The notes beneath the pieces are model-generated. The model saw only the letters and a program-made list of their open reading frames with translations. It was not told the origin of the DNA and made no database searches. Of a stretch of DNA of 22,446 nucleotides, positions 14,610-22,446 are shown one piece after another. The stretch lies in NCBI GenBank assembly GCA_031282935.1, contig JAITCS010000029.1, positions 1 through 22,446 on the forward strand, read 5' to 3'. Positions within the stretch are counted from its first letter, which is position 1. Every line of letters starts with the position of its first letter. Position numbers and translations under genes: made by a program. The stretch comes from Cellulomonadaceae bacterium. Lineage in GTDB: Bacteria; Actinomycetota; Actinomycetes; Actinomycetales; Cellulomonadaceae.

Positions 14610-15338
14610 TCAATATCCCGTGGCGGTATGTAGCGTCTGGGGCTTTCCAGGCGCCTTGTCGCCCACCTCATCGAAGCCCGCGAGCACGGCAGCGGTGCCC
14701 GAGAGGCCCAGCCGGGTGGCGCCTTTTTCGATTACCGCTTGCGCGTCCGCGAGGGTGCGCACACCCCCGGAGGCTTTCACCCCCAAATCTTTCCCAACCG
14801 TTTGGGCCATTAGTGCAACGGCGTGCGGGGTGGCGCCGCCACTGGGGTGGAAACCCGTGGAGGTCTTTACAAAGTCGGCCTTTGCGGCCTTTGCGGCTTG
14901 GGAGGTTGCGACGATTTCTTGGTCGCTTAACGCTGCTGATTCAATGATAACTTTCAGCAACGTACCCGGAATGGCATTTCGTACCGCTTCAATATCATTT
15001 TGCACCGCACTAAAATCACCTTCCTTTGCTTTGCCAACGTCAATAACCATGTCAATTTCATCGGCGCCCTCTTTTACCGCTAGAGCCGCCTCGGCCGCTT
15101 TTATTTCCGACTTCACTTTACCCGATGGGAAACCTACCACTGTGCAGATTTTTACCTTACCTTGCGCCTGCTTCTTGGCATGTGCCACAAAGGTTGGCGA
15201 CACGCAAACCGACCAAGTGCAGAGTTCTATCGCATCAGCAATCAAGGCGTCCACGTCCGCAGCGGTGGCCTCAGGCCTAAGCAAAGTATGGTCAACCAGC
15301 CCAGCCAATTCTTTCTTGTCAAGTACCGAGGTTGCCAT
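14610..15338 (-). CDS. deoC: Deoxyribose-phosphate aldolase
   Basis: Cleaves 2-deoxyribose 5-phosphate to acetaldehyde and glyceraldehyde 3-phosphate, the last step of deoxynucleoside catabolism. 242 residues, TIM-barrel class I aldolase. [12 protein letters not shown] lies at the N-terminus, the conserved Asp in DEID at about 96, the Schiff-base Lys158 in VKTSTGF, and the partner Lys188 in VKASGGVRT. Start ATG 15338 is preferred because AAAGGG lies 6 bases upstream; a GTG seven codons earlier (15359) has its purine run directly against the codon. It begins 46 bases after the deoA stop. GC is higher in the 3' half than the 5' half. Confidence is high. Confidence 0.95.
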   Translation of the reverse strand: MATSVLDKKELAGLVDHTLLRPEATAADVDALIADAIELCTWSVCVSPTFVAHAKKQAQGKVKICTVVGFPSGKVKSEIKAAEAALAVKEGADEIDMVIDVGKAKEGDFSAVQNDIEAVRNAIPGTLLKVIIESAALSDQEIVATSQAAKAAKADFVKTSTGFHPSGGATPHAVALMAQTVGKDLGVKASGGVRTLADAQAVIEKGATRLGLSGTAAVLAGFDEVGDKAPGKPQTLHTATGY

Positions 15339-15384
15339 TGGATTCCCTTTCATAGTCACCTTTTAGCCTTAGCCGCCAATATTG

Positions 15385-16677
15385 TCAGGAGATTCTTTCG
15401 CATATTAGGTTTTGCGGGTTGTGGTTGGATTCGTTGCCGATGTCGTAAGCGTTTTCTAGGGTTGCTTGGGCGGCTGCGAAGCGGTCGGGTGTGTCGGTGA
15501 GCAGGGTGAATAGCGGTTGACCCGCCGTGACCGCGTCCCCCGGCTTGGCGTGCATCAGCACCCCGGTCCCGGCCTGCACCGGGTCGCCTTGCCGCTCCCG
15601 GCCCGCGCCTAATCGCCAAGCGGCCACACCGACCGCTAGAGCGTCAAGCCTGGTAAGCACGCCAGACTTGGGGGCCAGGACATCGCGGCGGTGCTTCGCA
15701 ACGGGCAATGGGGCGTCCGGGTCGCCGCCTTGGGCAGCCACCATTTCCCGCCACTTTATAAGGGCTTGGCCGTTGGAAAGCGCGGCGCGGATTTCGGGTT
15801 CCGAGGCTGGCCTGCCAGCGGCTTGCAACATTTCAGCAGCCAGGGAGATAGTCAATTCGACAATATCACTGGGGCCACCACCGTTTAGCACATCAAGCGC
15901 TTGTTGCACCTCGATCGCATTTCCGGCGGCATAGCCTAAAGGGGTATCCATATTAGTTAGCAAAGCCACCGTATTCACCCCGGCGTCTTTACCTAAATCC
16001 ACCATAGTTTGGGCGAGTTCCCGCGCCTGCGCTCTGGATTTCATAAACGCGCCACTGCCCACCTTTACATCGAGAATTAGCGCCCCAGTGCCTTCCGCAA
16101 TTTTCTTGCTCATTATGGAACTTGCGATCAACGGAATGCTTTCCACTGTTGCGGTAACGTCCCGCAGGGCATAAAGCTTTTTGTCAGCAGGAGCCAAGTT
16201 GTCCCCAGCAGCACAAACTACTACACCCACGGCTTGCAACTGCGCCAGAATCTGGCGATCAGATAAACTACAGTTGAAACCGGGGATGGATTCGAGTTTA
16301 TCCAGCGTACCCCCGGTGTGCCCTAAACCTCGACCGGATAATTGCGGCACGGCCACCCCGAAACTGGCCACTAATGGCGCTAAAGTGAGGGTTATCATAT
16401 CCCCAACCCCGCCCGTGGAGTGTTTATCAACGGTGGGTTTGCCAAGGGCACTAAAGTCGAGGCGAATCCCCGAATCAATCATCGCCTGAGTCCACTGCGC
16501 AATTTCCCGCCTATTCATGCCGCGCAAGAATATCGCCATTGCCAAAGCTGACATTTGTTCGGGGTCAACAGCGCCTTTAGTGTACGCGTCAACAATCCAG
16601 GCTATTTGCTCGTCGCTGAGTTCTTGACCATCCCGCTTGGCCTTGATAACCTCAACCGCTGTGTGGTTATTGTTCAT
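15385..16677 (-). CDS. deoA: Thymidine/pyrimidine-nucleoside phosphorylase
   Basis: Phosphorolyses thymidine, deoxyuridine and perhaps uridine to base and (deoxy)ribose 1-phosphate. 430 residues, the normal length of the family. The phosphate-binding KHSTGGVGD is at 85-93, the signature SGRGLGHTGGTLDKLES at 114-130, the substrate loop from KKLYALRD (166) to IMSKK (192), and DVKVGSGAFMK at 203-213. The C-terminal alpha/beta part is complete. Whether it is strict DeoA or the broader Pdp type is not separable by eye. Its ATG overlaps the last 11 bases of cdd, so translation is probably coupled; no strong ribosome site precedes it. Confidence 0.94.
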   Translation of the reverse strand: MNNNHTAVEVIKAKRDGQELSDEQIAWIVDAYTKGAVDPEQMSALAMAIFLRGMNRREIAQWTQAMIDSGIRLDFSALGKPTVDKHSTGGVGDMITLTLAPLVASFGVAVPQLSGRGLGHTGGTLDKLESIPGFNCSLSDRQILAQLQAVGVVVCAAGDNLAPADKKLYALRDVTATVESIPLIASSIMSKKIAEGTGALILDVKVGSGAFMKSRAQARELAQTMVDLGKDAGVNTVALLTNMDTPLGYAAGNAIEVQQALDVLNGGGPSDIVELTISLAAEMLQAAGRPASEPEIRAALSNGQALIKWREMVAAQGGDPDAPLPVAKHRRDVLAPKSGVLTRLDALAVGVAAWRLGAGRERQGDPVQAGTGVLMHAKPGDAVTAGQPLFTLLTDTPDRFAAAQATLENAYDIGNESNHNPQNLICERIS

Positions 16678-17098
16678 CGCGGTTTGGCCCCAGTTCGGAT
16701 ACAGGTTCTACACTTAGCGCAGCCGATAGTTTGAACGGTTGGGATAGTAATTCGTTTATGGTGACGATTCCGAGCGGGGTTTCTATCAGCAAGTCACTTG
16801 CAGCGTGCTCGTAAAGCAGTTGCCGACATCGCCCACACGGGGTTATCAAATCACCGGCACCATTCACGCAGCAAAAAGCGGTGAGCAAACCCCCGCCAGT
16901 ATTAATTAGTTCCGAGATTAGGCCACATTCGGCGCATAAGCCCAGACCGTAAGACGAATTTTCGACATTGCATCCGGTAACTAGCCTTCCACCATCGGTA
17001 AAGGCGGCCGCCCCCACTCGGTAATTGGAGAACGGCGCATAAGCGCGTTGCGCCGCCGCTTTAGCAGCTTCGCGTAAGGCAGACCAATCGGGAGTCAC
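16667..17098 (-). CDS. cdd: Cytidine deaminase
   Basis: Deaminates cytidine and deoxycytidine to uridine and deoxyuridine, feeding the downstream phosphorylase. About 143 residues, the small tetrameric class. The zinc site is complete: CAE (55-57) with the catalytic Glu, and PCGRC (87-91) with two Cys ligands. The substrate motif CNVENSSYG precedes it. GTG 17098 is chosen because GAGG lies 9 bases upstream inside the permease end; ATG 17119 is an in-frame alternative without a ribosome site and would overlap the permease by 20 bases. With the GTG start, it begins 1 base after the permease stop. Confidence 0.93.
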   Translation of the reverse strand: MTPDWSALREAAKAAAQRAYAPFSNYRVGAAAFTDGGRLVTGCNVENSSYGLGLCAECGLISELINTGGGLLTAFCCVNGAGDLITPCGRCRQLLYEHAASDLLIETPLGIVTINELLSQPFKLSAALSVEPVSELGPNRDEQ

Positions 17099-17099
17099 T

Positions 17100-18434
17100 T
17101 TAGTGATCCTCAACCACATAAGCGGTGCCGCTGGCGGCTGGGGCCCGCGATTTGCCTACTAGACCGGCAACCGCTAACAGGGTGACCATGTATGGCAGCA
17201 TCAGCATAAAGGAACTCGGCACCGGAGAGCCAATAATAGACAATACGGTTTGCAGTGAAATCGCAAAACCAAATAGTAAGGCGGCAAATGCGGCTCGAAT
17301 AGGGTCCCAATTCCCAAAGATAACGGCCGCTAAAGCGATGTAGCCAAACCCGTTGGTCATCTCCCTATTAAAAGCCCCATTCGCAACCAAGGTGTACGAG
17401 GCCCCGCCAATGCCCACAATAGCGCCAGCAATCAACAAAGCAATCCACCGCGTCCGGTTCACCCTAATGCCTACCGTGTCAGCCGCTTTCGGGTGCTCCC
17501 CCACCGCCCGCAGCCGCAACCCCCAACGCGTGCGGTTGAGCGCAAACCACACTGCCGCCACGGCAAAAATCATCAGATAAACCAAAATATTCTGGTTGAA
17601 TAACGCTGGCCCGATTAGCGGAATTTGTGACAAAAACGGGATGGGCACCTGTGAAAAGCGCACCGCTAACGTGTTATTCAAAGTCATGGCGTTGGGTTGT
17701 AACCAGCCGTTGAACAGGAAAGTGGTAACCCCGGTAATCAGCACATTGAGCACCACACCCACAATCACCTGCTCAACTCGGTAGTTAATCGCGAACACTG
17801 CTAAAATGGCGGCGACCATTAGGCCCGCGATAGCGGCAGCTAACAGCCCCAACACTGGACTGCGGGTTACCGATCCGACTACTGTGGCAGTGAAAGCGGC
17901 CATTAGCAGTTCGGCCTCAATAGCGATATTTACGACACCTGCCCGCTCGCCGATTACGCCACCTAAAGCGCCGAACACTAAAGGGATCGCTAGCAATAGC
18001 GCATTTCCGATTAGTGGCACTAGGTTGATTGTCCCGGCAGCTCCGGCTCCAGCCCACGCTAAGAAAGTGCTCATAGCAGCCAAGGCAAATAGCCCGATAA
18101 TCCAAAGCCATTGCCTTTTGTAAGTGTATGAGAACCAGAAAGCTAAGGCGGTCAAAAACACCATAATAGCAATAGCGATCCAGCCGAGGGTCATGGCGTT
18201 TGGGGTTAGCACGGGCACATTTCGCAACAAATCATTTCCGGTTGTCACCCCAAATCTGGTTTCCCCACCGCGCGGGTTGGCGAGCAAAAGAATCATTAAC
18301 AGTGCGGTTAGGGCGGCCATTACCAGCGGAGCTTTATAGTCGCGGCGGGCAATTACACGCAGTTCTATTGGCTCTTCTGCGGCCGATAAATCCAGTTCCG
18401 GCGGGTCAGTAATTGAAGCAAGATATATGGACAT
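17100..18434 (-). CDS. Nucleoside ABC transporter permease (BPD_transp_2, YufQ/NupQ-like)
   Basis: Membrane permease of a BMP-family nucleoside importer. 444 residues with about a dozen hydrophobic segments. The conserved core starts near 140 with FGALGGVIGERAGVVNIAIE and includes the ATPase-coupling segment around LRLRAVGEHPKAADTVGI. An N-terminal extension of about 130 residues adds a charged cytoplasmic head and three or four membrane segments before the core, as often seen in actinobacterial members. The start ATG 18434 has GGGGAG about 8 bases upstream, 12 bases after the previous stop. It pairs with the permease at 18447-19802 as a heterodimer. Confidence 0.9.
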   Translation of the reverse strand: MSIYLASITDPPELDLSAAEEPIELRVIARRDYKAPLVMAALTALLMILLLANPRGGETRFGVTTGNDLLRNVPVLTPNAMTLGWIAIAIMVFLTALAFWFSYTYKRQWLWIIGLFALAAMSTFLAWAGAGAAGTINLVPLIGNALLLAIPLVFGALGGVIGERAGVVNIAIEAELLMAAFTATVVGSVTRSPVLGLLAAAIAGLMVAAILAVFAINYRVEQVIVGVVLNVLITGVTTFLFNGWLQPNAMTLNNTLAVRFSQVPIPFLSQIPLIGPALFNQNILVYLMIFAVAAVWFALNRTRWGLRLRAVGEHPKAADTVGIRVNRTRWIALLIAGAIVGIGGASYTLVANGAFNREMTNGFGYIALAAVIFGNWDPIRAAFAALLFGFAISLQTVLSIIGSPVPSSFMLMLPYMVTLLAVAGLVGKSRAPAASGTAYVVEDH

Positions 18435-18446
18435 GGTCGCGCTCCC

Positions 18447-19802
18447 CTAATTATCGCCAATTTGGTCAATAATATGTGAAGCGCCCTCTTGCAGCGGCGA
18501 AACTGGTGCCAGAAATACCTCGGGCGGTTGCGGCACGCCCGGCATCAAATCGAGGCCAGTACCACCCTGGCTTGCCGACAAACCAGCCGCCTGGCGTTCT
18601 AGGCGCGCGTTGGCCACCTTACGAGGGTCGGGAAAATGGAAAACCTTACGCACTAAAGGCGGGGCGGCGATAAATAGTACGATTAGGGATTGAATAACCG
18701 TCACAATTTCTATCGGAATGCCCTCACCCGCCTGCATATTCCCGCCCCCGGCCTTGAAAGCGCCGAATAACAACCCAGCAAGTAACACGCCTATCGGACT
18801 CGCGGCCCCCAATAAAGCTACCGTAATTGCGTCAAAACCAATTCCGGCGTCAATTCCATCAGTGAAGCCAGTCAGAATCACACCCAACACTTGGAATACG
18901 CCCGCTAAACCGCACAGCGCCCCGCTCAATGCCATTACCCCAATGGTGTTGCGCGCTACATTTATGCCAGCCACTCGGGCGGCTCTAGCGTTCTCCCCAA
19001 CTGCCCTAAAATGGAATCCCAGCACAGACCTGTTTAGCAACCACCAACAATACGCCACCATTGCGAAAGCCAAAATCAAACTCCACCGCACCGGGAATGT
19101 GCTGCCAAATAGGTGTGGGAACGCCGAACCAGCCGTGGGTAACGTTATCGGGTTTGAGGTGCCTGGCCGTTGCAAAAGCCCGCGCGTACCAAGCAGGAAT
19201 TGCAGTAAATAAAAGGCGACAAAGTTTAGCATAATTGTCGAAATGACTTCGTGGGCGCCCATTGCGGCTTTCAGCCAACCCGCTAACGCTCCCCACAACG
19301 CCCCGGCTGCTGCGCCCGCAATAACGCATAGTGGTAAAGACACCCACAATGGCGCCCGATTAGTTAGCGCGATTGCTAACCAGCCAGAGGCGATAGCGCC
19401 CATAATCATTTGGCCGCGACCGCCTATGTTGAATAGCCCCGCTTTAAACGCTAAAGCCACCCCTAAACCCGCGACAATAAGGGGTGCCGCATTTGCTAAG
19501 GTATTCATTAGTGGGGTGATTTGGCCGGTAAATGTGGTGGCCTGCCAGTTGAATATCGAGCCTCGCAGCAACTGCGAATACGCTCCCACCATTGCGCGCC
19601 CCAGGGCTGCGAACGTATCGCCTGGGCGGGCAAAGAAGTAGCTCGCGGCCGTGCGTACGCCTGCATTTGTGAAAGCGATCATTAAGGAGCCAGCCAGCAG
19701 CGCCAGAATGAGGGCACCAATGCCCAGGGCGGAGCCGCTGGAGGTAATCTCGGCCAGGGTGTCGCGCCAGGTGGGGTCAGGGGTGCGGCTTTCGACTTTC
19801 AT
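18447..19802 (-). CDS. Nucleoside ABC transporter permease (BPD_transp_2, YufP/NupP-like)
   Basis: The second membrane subunit, 451 residues. Family features are FKAGLFNIGGRGQMIMGA near 125-142, the coupling segment FRAVGENARAARVAGINV, and a Gly-rich FGAFKAGGGNMQ segment after the later membrane spans. The C-terminal 70-80 residues are hydrophilic and rich in Pro/Gly, longer than in many homologues. The start ATG overlaps the ATPase TGA by four bases (ATGA), with GGGAG 7 bases upstream, so the two are translationally coupled. Nucleoside specificity is inferred from the operon and the BMP lipoprotein. Confidence 0.9.
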   Translation of the reverse strand: MKVESRTPDPTWRDTLAEITSSGSALGIGALILALLAGSLMIAFTNAGVRTAASYFFARPGDTFAALGRAMVGAYSQLLRGSIFNWQATTFTGQITPLMNTLANAAPLIVAGLGVALAFKAGLFNIGGRGQMIMGAIASGWLAIALTNRAPLWVSLPLCVIAGAAAGALWGALAGWLKAAMGAHEVISTIMLNFVAFYLLQFLLGTRGLLQRPGTSNPITLPTAGSAFPHLFGSTFPVRWSLILAFAMVAYCWWLLNRSVLGFHFRAVGENARAARVAGINVARNTIGVMALSGALCGLAGVFQVLGVILTGFTDGIDAGIGFDAITVALLGAASPIGVLLAGLLFGAFKAGGGNMQAGEGIPIEIVTVIQSLIVLFIAAPPLVRKVFHFPDPRKVANARLERQAAGLSASQGGTGLDLMPGVPQPPEVFLAPVSPLQEGASHIIDQIGDN

Positions 19803-21340
19803 CGCTGCGCTCCCATCATCTGACCCACGGCATCGGCAGCTTTTTCGGGCGAGATCCCGGCCATCATCAGGCCCAACACCTCGCGCGGAGTGTCGGCAGG
19901 CACAATTCCCACCACCCCACCTCGATACATCACCATGACGCGATCCGCCAAAGCGGCAACTTCATCCAATTCAGTGGAAATCACCACCACGGGAATGCCA
20001 GCATCGCGGGTTTCCACAATCCTTTTATGGATAAACTCTATCGAACCAACGTCAACACCGCGCGTGGGTTGCGCGGCAACGAAAAGGCGCAACGGTTTGG
20101 ACAGTTCGCGCGCAATGATCAGTTTTTGCGCATTGCCGCCAGAAAGATTTGCCACCTTATTTCGGATGCCTTGCGTGCGCACATCAAACTCTTTTACTTT
20201 TGCGGCTGCAAAATCGTCCCGATAACCAAGGTGCAGGCCGCCTCTTTTGACGAACGGCTTTTCGTTGCCGCGATTCAACATCAGATTTTCCGCGATAGTG
20301 AAATTCCCAATCAGACCGTCCGCATTGCGATCCTCGGGGACAAAGCCAACCCCGGCGTCCAGAAATTGCCGAGGGCTGCGCCCAATTAGTTCGCGGCCAT
20401 CCAACTTGATTGACCCGGTGGCTTTAGGTTGCAACCCCAGCAACGCCTCAGCCAATTCGGTTTGGCCGTTACCTTGCACACCCGCGATGGCTAACACCTC
20501 ACCGCCTTGCACGGTGAAAGAAACCTTATCCACCACGGCCTGGCCCAAGCTGTTCGGGATTATCAAATCCTTTACCACTAGAGCGTTATCTTTGTGATTG
20601 GCCGGCTGCTTTTCCACCTGTAATTGCACCGCCCGCCCAACCATAGCGGCCGCCAATTCGGAATCAGTGGCAGTTGGGGAAGCCTGACCCACAATTTTCC
20701 CATGCCTGATTACGGTGATCCTATCCGCTACCTCGCGCACTTCCCGCAATTTATGGGTGATGAAAACAATGCCTTTGCCCTCGGCCTTGAGCTTGCGCAT
20801 AATCGCCATCAACTCGTTGGTTTCTTGCGGGGTGAGCACTGCGGTCGGTTCATCAAAAATAATGATGTCCGCATTACGCGCTAACGCCTTTACTATCTCT
20901 ACCTGTTGCTGCACGCCAACGGGCAAATCCTCCACGTTAGCGTTCGGGTCCAGATGGAAACCGAATTGCTTCGATAACTCCTTGACCCTTTTGCGCGTCC
21001 ACCTGATGTCGAATATCCCGGCCTTGGTTTTCTCATTCCCGAGGGCAACGTTCTCAGCCACTGAGAACGGCGGCACCAACATAAAGTGCTGGTGTACCAT
21101 GCCAATGCCCGCCGCCATCGCATCGCCTGGGCCTCGGAAATGCACCACTTTGCCGTCCAGCAATATCTCACCCTCGTCAGGCTGATAAAGTCCATACAAA
21201 ACATTCATCAGAGTGGATTTGCCCGCCCCGTTTTCGCCCAGCAAACAATGAATTTCCCCAGGGTTCACCGTCAAATTAATGTGGTCGTTCGCAACCAAAG
21301 CACCGAATCGCTTTGTGATGTTTCGCAGCTCAAGTCGCAT
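19799..21340 (-). CDS. Nucleoside ABC transporter ATPase, two ABC domains (YufO/NupO-like)
   Basis: 513 residues with two fused nucleotide-binding domains. Domain 1 has a good Walker A GENGAGKST (35-43), a divergent signature LPVGVQQQ (139-146) and Walker B IIIFDEPT. Domain 2 has a degenerate Walker A GVQGNGQTE (287-295), a good signature LSGGNAQK (399-406) and an altered Walker B VAAQPTRGVD (421-430) with Gln where the catalytic Glu usually sits. This asymmetry is normal for sugar/nucleoside-type double ATPases, so one composite site is expected to be the active one. Start ATG 21340 has AGGA 7 bases upstream and lies 9 bases after the lipoprotein stop. Confidence 0.93.
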   Translation of the reverse strand: MRLELRNITKRFGALVANDHINLTVNPGEIHCLLGENGAGKSTLMNVLYGLYQPDEGEILLDGKVVHFRGPGDAMAAGIGMVHQHFMLVPPFSVAENVALGNEKTKAGIFDIRWTRKRVKELSKQFGFHLDPNANVEDLPVGVQQQVEIVKALARNADIIIFDEPTAVLTPQETNELMAIMRKLKAEGKGIVFITHKLREVREVADRITVIRHGKIVGQASPTATDSELAAAMVGRAVQLQVEKQPANHKDNALVVKDLIIPNSLGQAVVDKVSFTVQGGEVLAIAGVQGNGQTELAEALLGLQPKATGSIKLDGRELIGRSPRQFLDAGVGFVPEDRNADGLIGNFTIAENLMLNRGNEKPFVKRGGLHLGYRDDFAAAKVKEFDVRTQGIRNKVANLSGGNAQKLIIARELSKPLRLFVAAQPTRGVDVGSIEFIHKRIVETRDAGIPVVVISTELDEVAALADRVMVMYRGGVVGIVPADTPREVLGLMMAGISPEKAADAVGQMMGAQR

Positions 21341-21349
21341 TTTGGATTC

Positions 21350-22446
21350 CTAGCCCAAGTAAGATTCCACAACCACATTTCCAGCGATAATGTCTTGTCG
21401 TAATTGCTCAATCTGACCCCGCAAATCTTGCGGAATCTGACTATCAAAATTATGGAAAGGAGCCAAACCTACGCCGTCATTCGCCAAATCGCCCACATAC
21501 GGGGTTGGCGTCCAATTTCCATTGCCCGATTCAATCACCGAGTTCTCAACGGCACCCGAAACGTTTTTCAATATCGAAGTCAAAAGCACTGGCTGGGTTG
21601 AGGGGTCGGTGTAGAACAAATCCATATCCACCCCGATTAGCGCTACATCACGATTAGAGTCCGTTATCGCAGCCACCGCCGACTGATAAATCGGGCCGCC
21701 CACTGGCAATATCACATCAACACCTTGGTCAATAATTCCCTGGGCCATAGCTTGCGCCTGCTGACCGGCCTGGAAATTGCCCGTGAATGAGCCGTCATAA
21801 CCATCCCAACCCGTGAATTGCACGTTAGCGTCATTCTGCGAATTGTAGTATTCGACGCCCTGCCTAAAGCCGTCCATGAATATGGTTACCGTGGGGAAGT
21901 TAGCGCCCCCGAAAGTCCCAACATGGTGAGCGCCACCCTCACGGGCAGAATATCCGGCAGCCAAATACCCAGCCAAGAAAGCAGCTTCCGCAGTATTGAA
22001 CAACACCGATTTCAGGTTATCGGGCGGTTGCTCACCATCTATTACCCCACTATCATCCACCAAAAGATAGTGGACATTCGGGTTAGCGTGCGCGGATTCC
22101 ACAGTCGCAGGCGCAAGATTGAAACTGATCGCCGTGATAAGCGAACAATTCTGCCCCAAAAGCGATTGGATATTGGGAATGTAATCGGCCACCGAATTAG
22201 AGGTGACGTTAGGGAAACTCTGCAAGCCGAAATGGGAGGCCGCCGCTTGCAACCCCTCAAAAGCCGACTGGTTGAATGATCTGTCATTAAACCCGCCCTC
22301 ACCTGACACGATGCAGGGCAAGAACCCCTCCACCGCCTGAGCGGGAGCGGCGGTGACCTCCCCGGCAGGCGCCCCCGTGGCGGCCGGGCTGGTGCCCTGG
22401 TCAGTGCCCGGAGGCGCACCGCAACCGCCCACCACCAGCGCAATTC
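21350..22446 (-). CDS. BMP-family nucleoside-binding lipoprotein, 5' end cut by window edge
   Basis: Extracytoplasmic substrate-binding protein that delivers nucleosides to the permeases. At the right edge the frame reads IALVVGGC, which is the end of a lipoprotein signal peptide; the Cys at 22421-22423 is the predicted lipid-anchored residue. A Thr/Pro/Ala-rich tether follows. BMP-family motifs are GGFNDRSFNQSAFEG, HYLLVDDSG, FNTAEAAFLAGYLAAGYS and VDVILPVGG. The start codon and signal N-region lie outside the window, as must the operon promoter. It is first in the visible operon, which fits the higher expression usually needed for binding proteins. Confidence 0.92.
   Translation of the reverse strand, partial: IALVVGGCGAPPGTDQGTSPAATGAPAGEVTAAPAQAVEGFLPCIVSGEGGFNDRSFNQSAFEGLQAAASHFGLQSFPNVTSNSVADYIPNIQSLLGQNCSLITAISFNLAPATVESAHANPNVHYLLVDDSGVIDGEQPPDNLKSVLFNTAEAAFLAGYLAAGYSAREGGAHHVGTFGGANFPTVTIFMDGFRQGVEYYNSQNDANVQFTGWDGYDGSFTGNFQAGQQAQAMAQGIIDQGVDVILPVGGPIYQSAVAAITDSNRDVALIGVDMDLFYTDPSTQPVLLTSILKNVSGAVENSVIESGNGNWTPTPYVGDLANDGVGLAPFHNFDSQIPQDLRGQIEQLRQDIIAGNVVVESYLG

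Noticed and set aside
14465..14671. Possible small gene after deoC on the minus strand
   Set aside because: It overlaps the deoC end in another frame, has no clear ribosome site and no recognisable features.

Overview
The window looks like a chromosomal stretch from an actinobacterium (Actinomycetota). The support is GTG starts, strong AGGG/GGAG ribosome sites, a mixed but mostly 50-70% GC composition, an actinobacterial-type BirA/acyl-CoA carboxyltransferase/Maf neighbourhood, a wall-anchored surface protein with an LPXTG-like tail, and two copies of the 14-mer GTTTCACGTGGAAC, which closely resembles actinobacterial parS. Genus cannot be fixed from the sequence.

Layout. At the left edge a monofunctional biotin-protein ligase (birA, minus strand) runs off the window. 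It is divergent from, and almost touching, an AccD/PccB-type carboxyltransferase (plus strand). A DUF885-family putative metallopeptidase and a Maf nucleotide pyrophosphatase follow on the plus strand. Next is a 399-base gene-free stretch (4732-5130) with two copies of a 28-base palindromic element around a block of hairpins. A 2182-residue secreted surface protein follows (5131-11679) with a signal peptide, a von Willebrand A domain, two CBM4/9-like modules, Pro/Glu-rich repeats and a sortase-type C-terminus.

From 11684 to the right edge every gene is on the minus strand. In transcription order (right to left) they are a BMP-type substrate-binding lipoprotein (partial), a double-domain ABC ATPase, two BPD_transp_2 permeases, cytidine deaminase, pyrimidine-nucleoside phosphorylase, deoxyribose-phosphate aldolase, purine nucleoside phosphorylase and a phosphohexomutase-family enzyme. 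Together these form a nucleoside uptake and catabolism operon: import, deamination of cytidine, phosphorolysis of purine and pyrimidine nucleosides, probable 1-to-5 phosphate transfer on (deoxy)ribose by the mutase, and aldol cleavage to acetaldehyde and glyceraldehyde 3-phosphate.

The most unusual signals are these. (1) The seven VEPVET repeats of the surface protein carry, in antisense sense, almost the same 28-base DNA as the intergenic palindromes next door, as if a dispersed palindromic repeat had become protein-coding. (2) There are two parS-like sites 13.5 kb apart in opposite orientation, each lying exactly on a gene end. (3) Short Gly/Ser- or Gly/Asp-rich simple-repeat inserts occur inside otherwise conserved domains of two unrelated proteins (Maf and the surface protein). 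(4) An AT-rich, Asp/Ile-rich block interrupts a DUF11-like domain of the surface protein.
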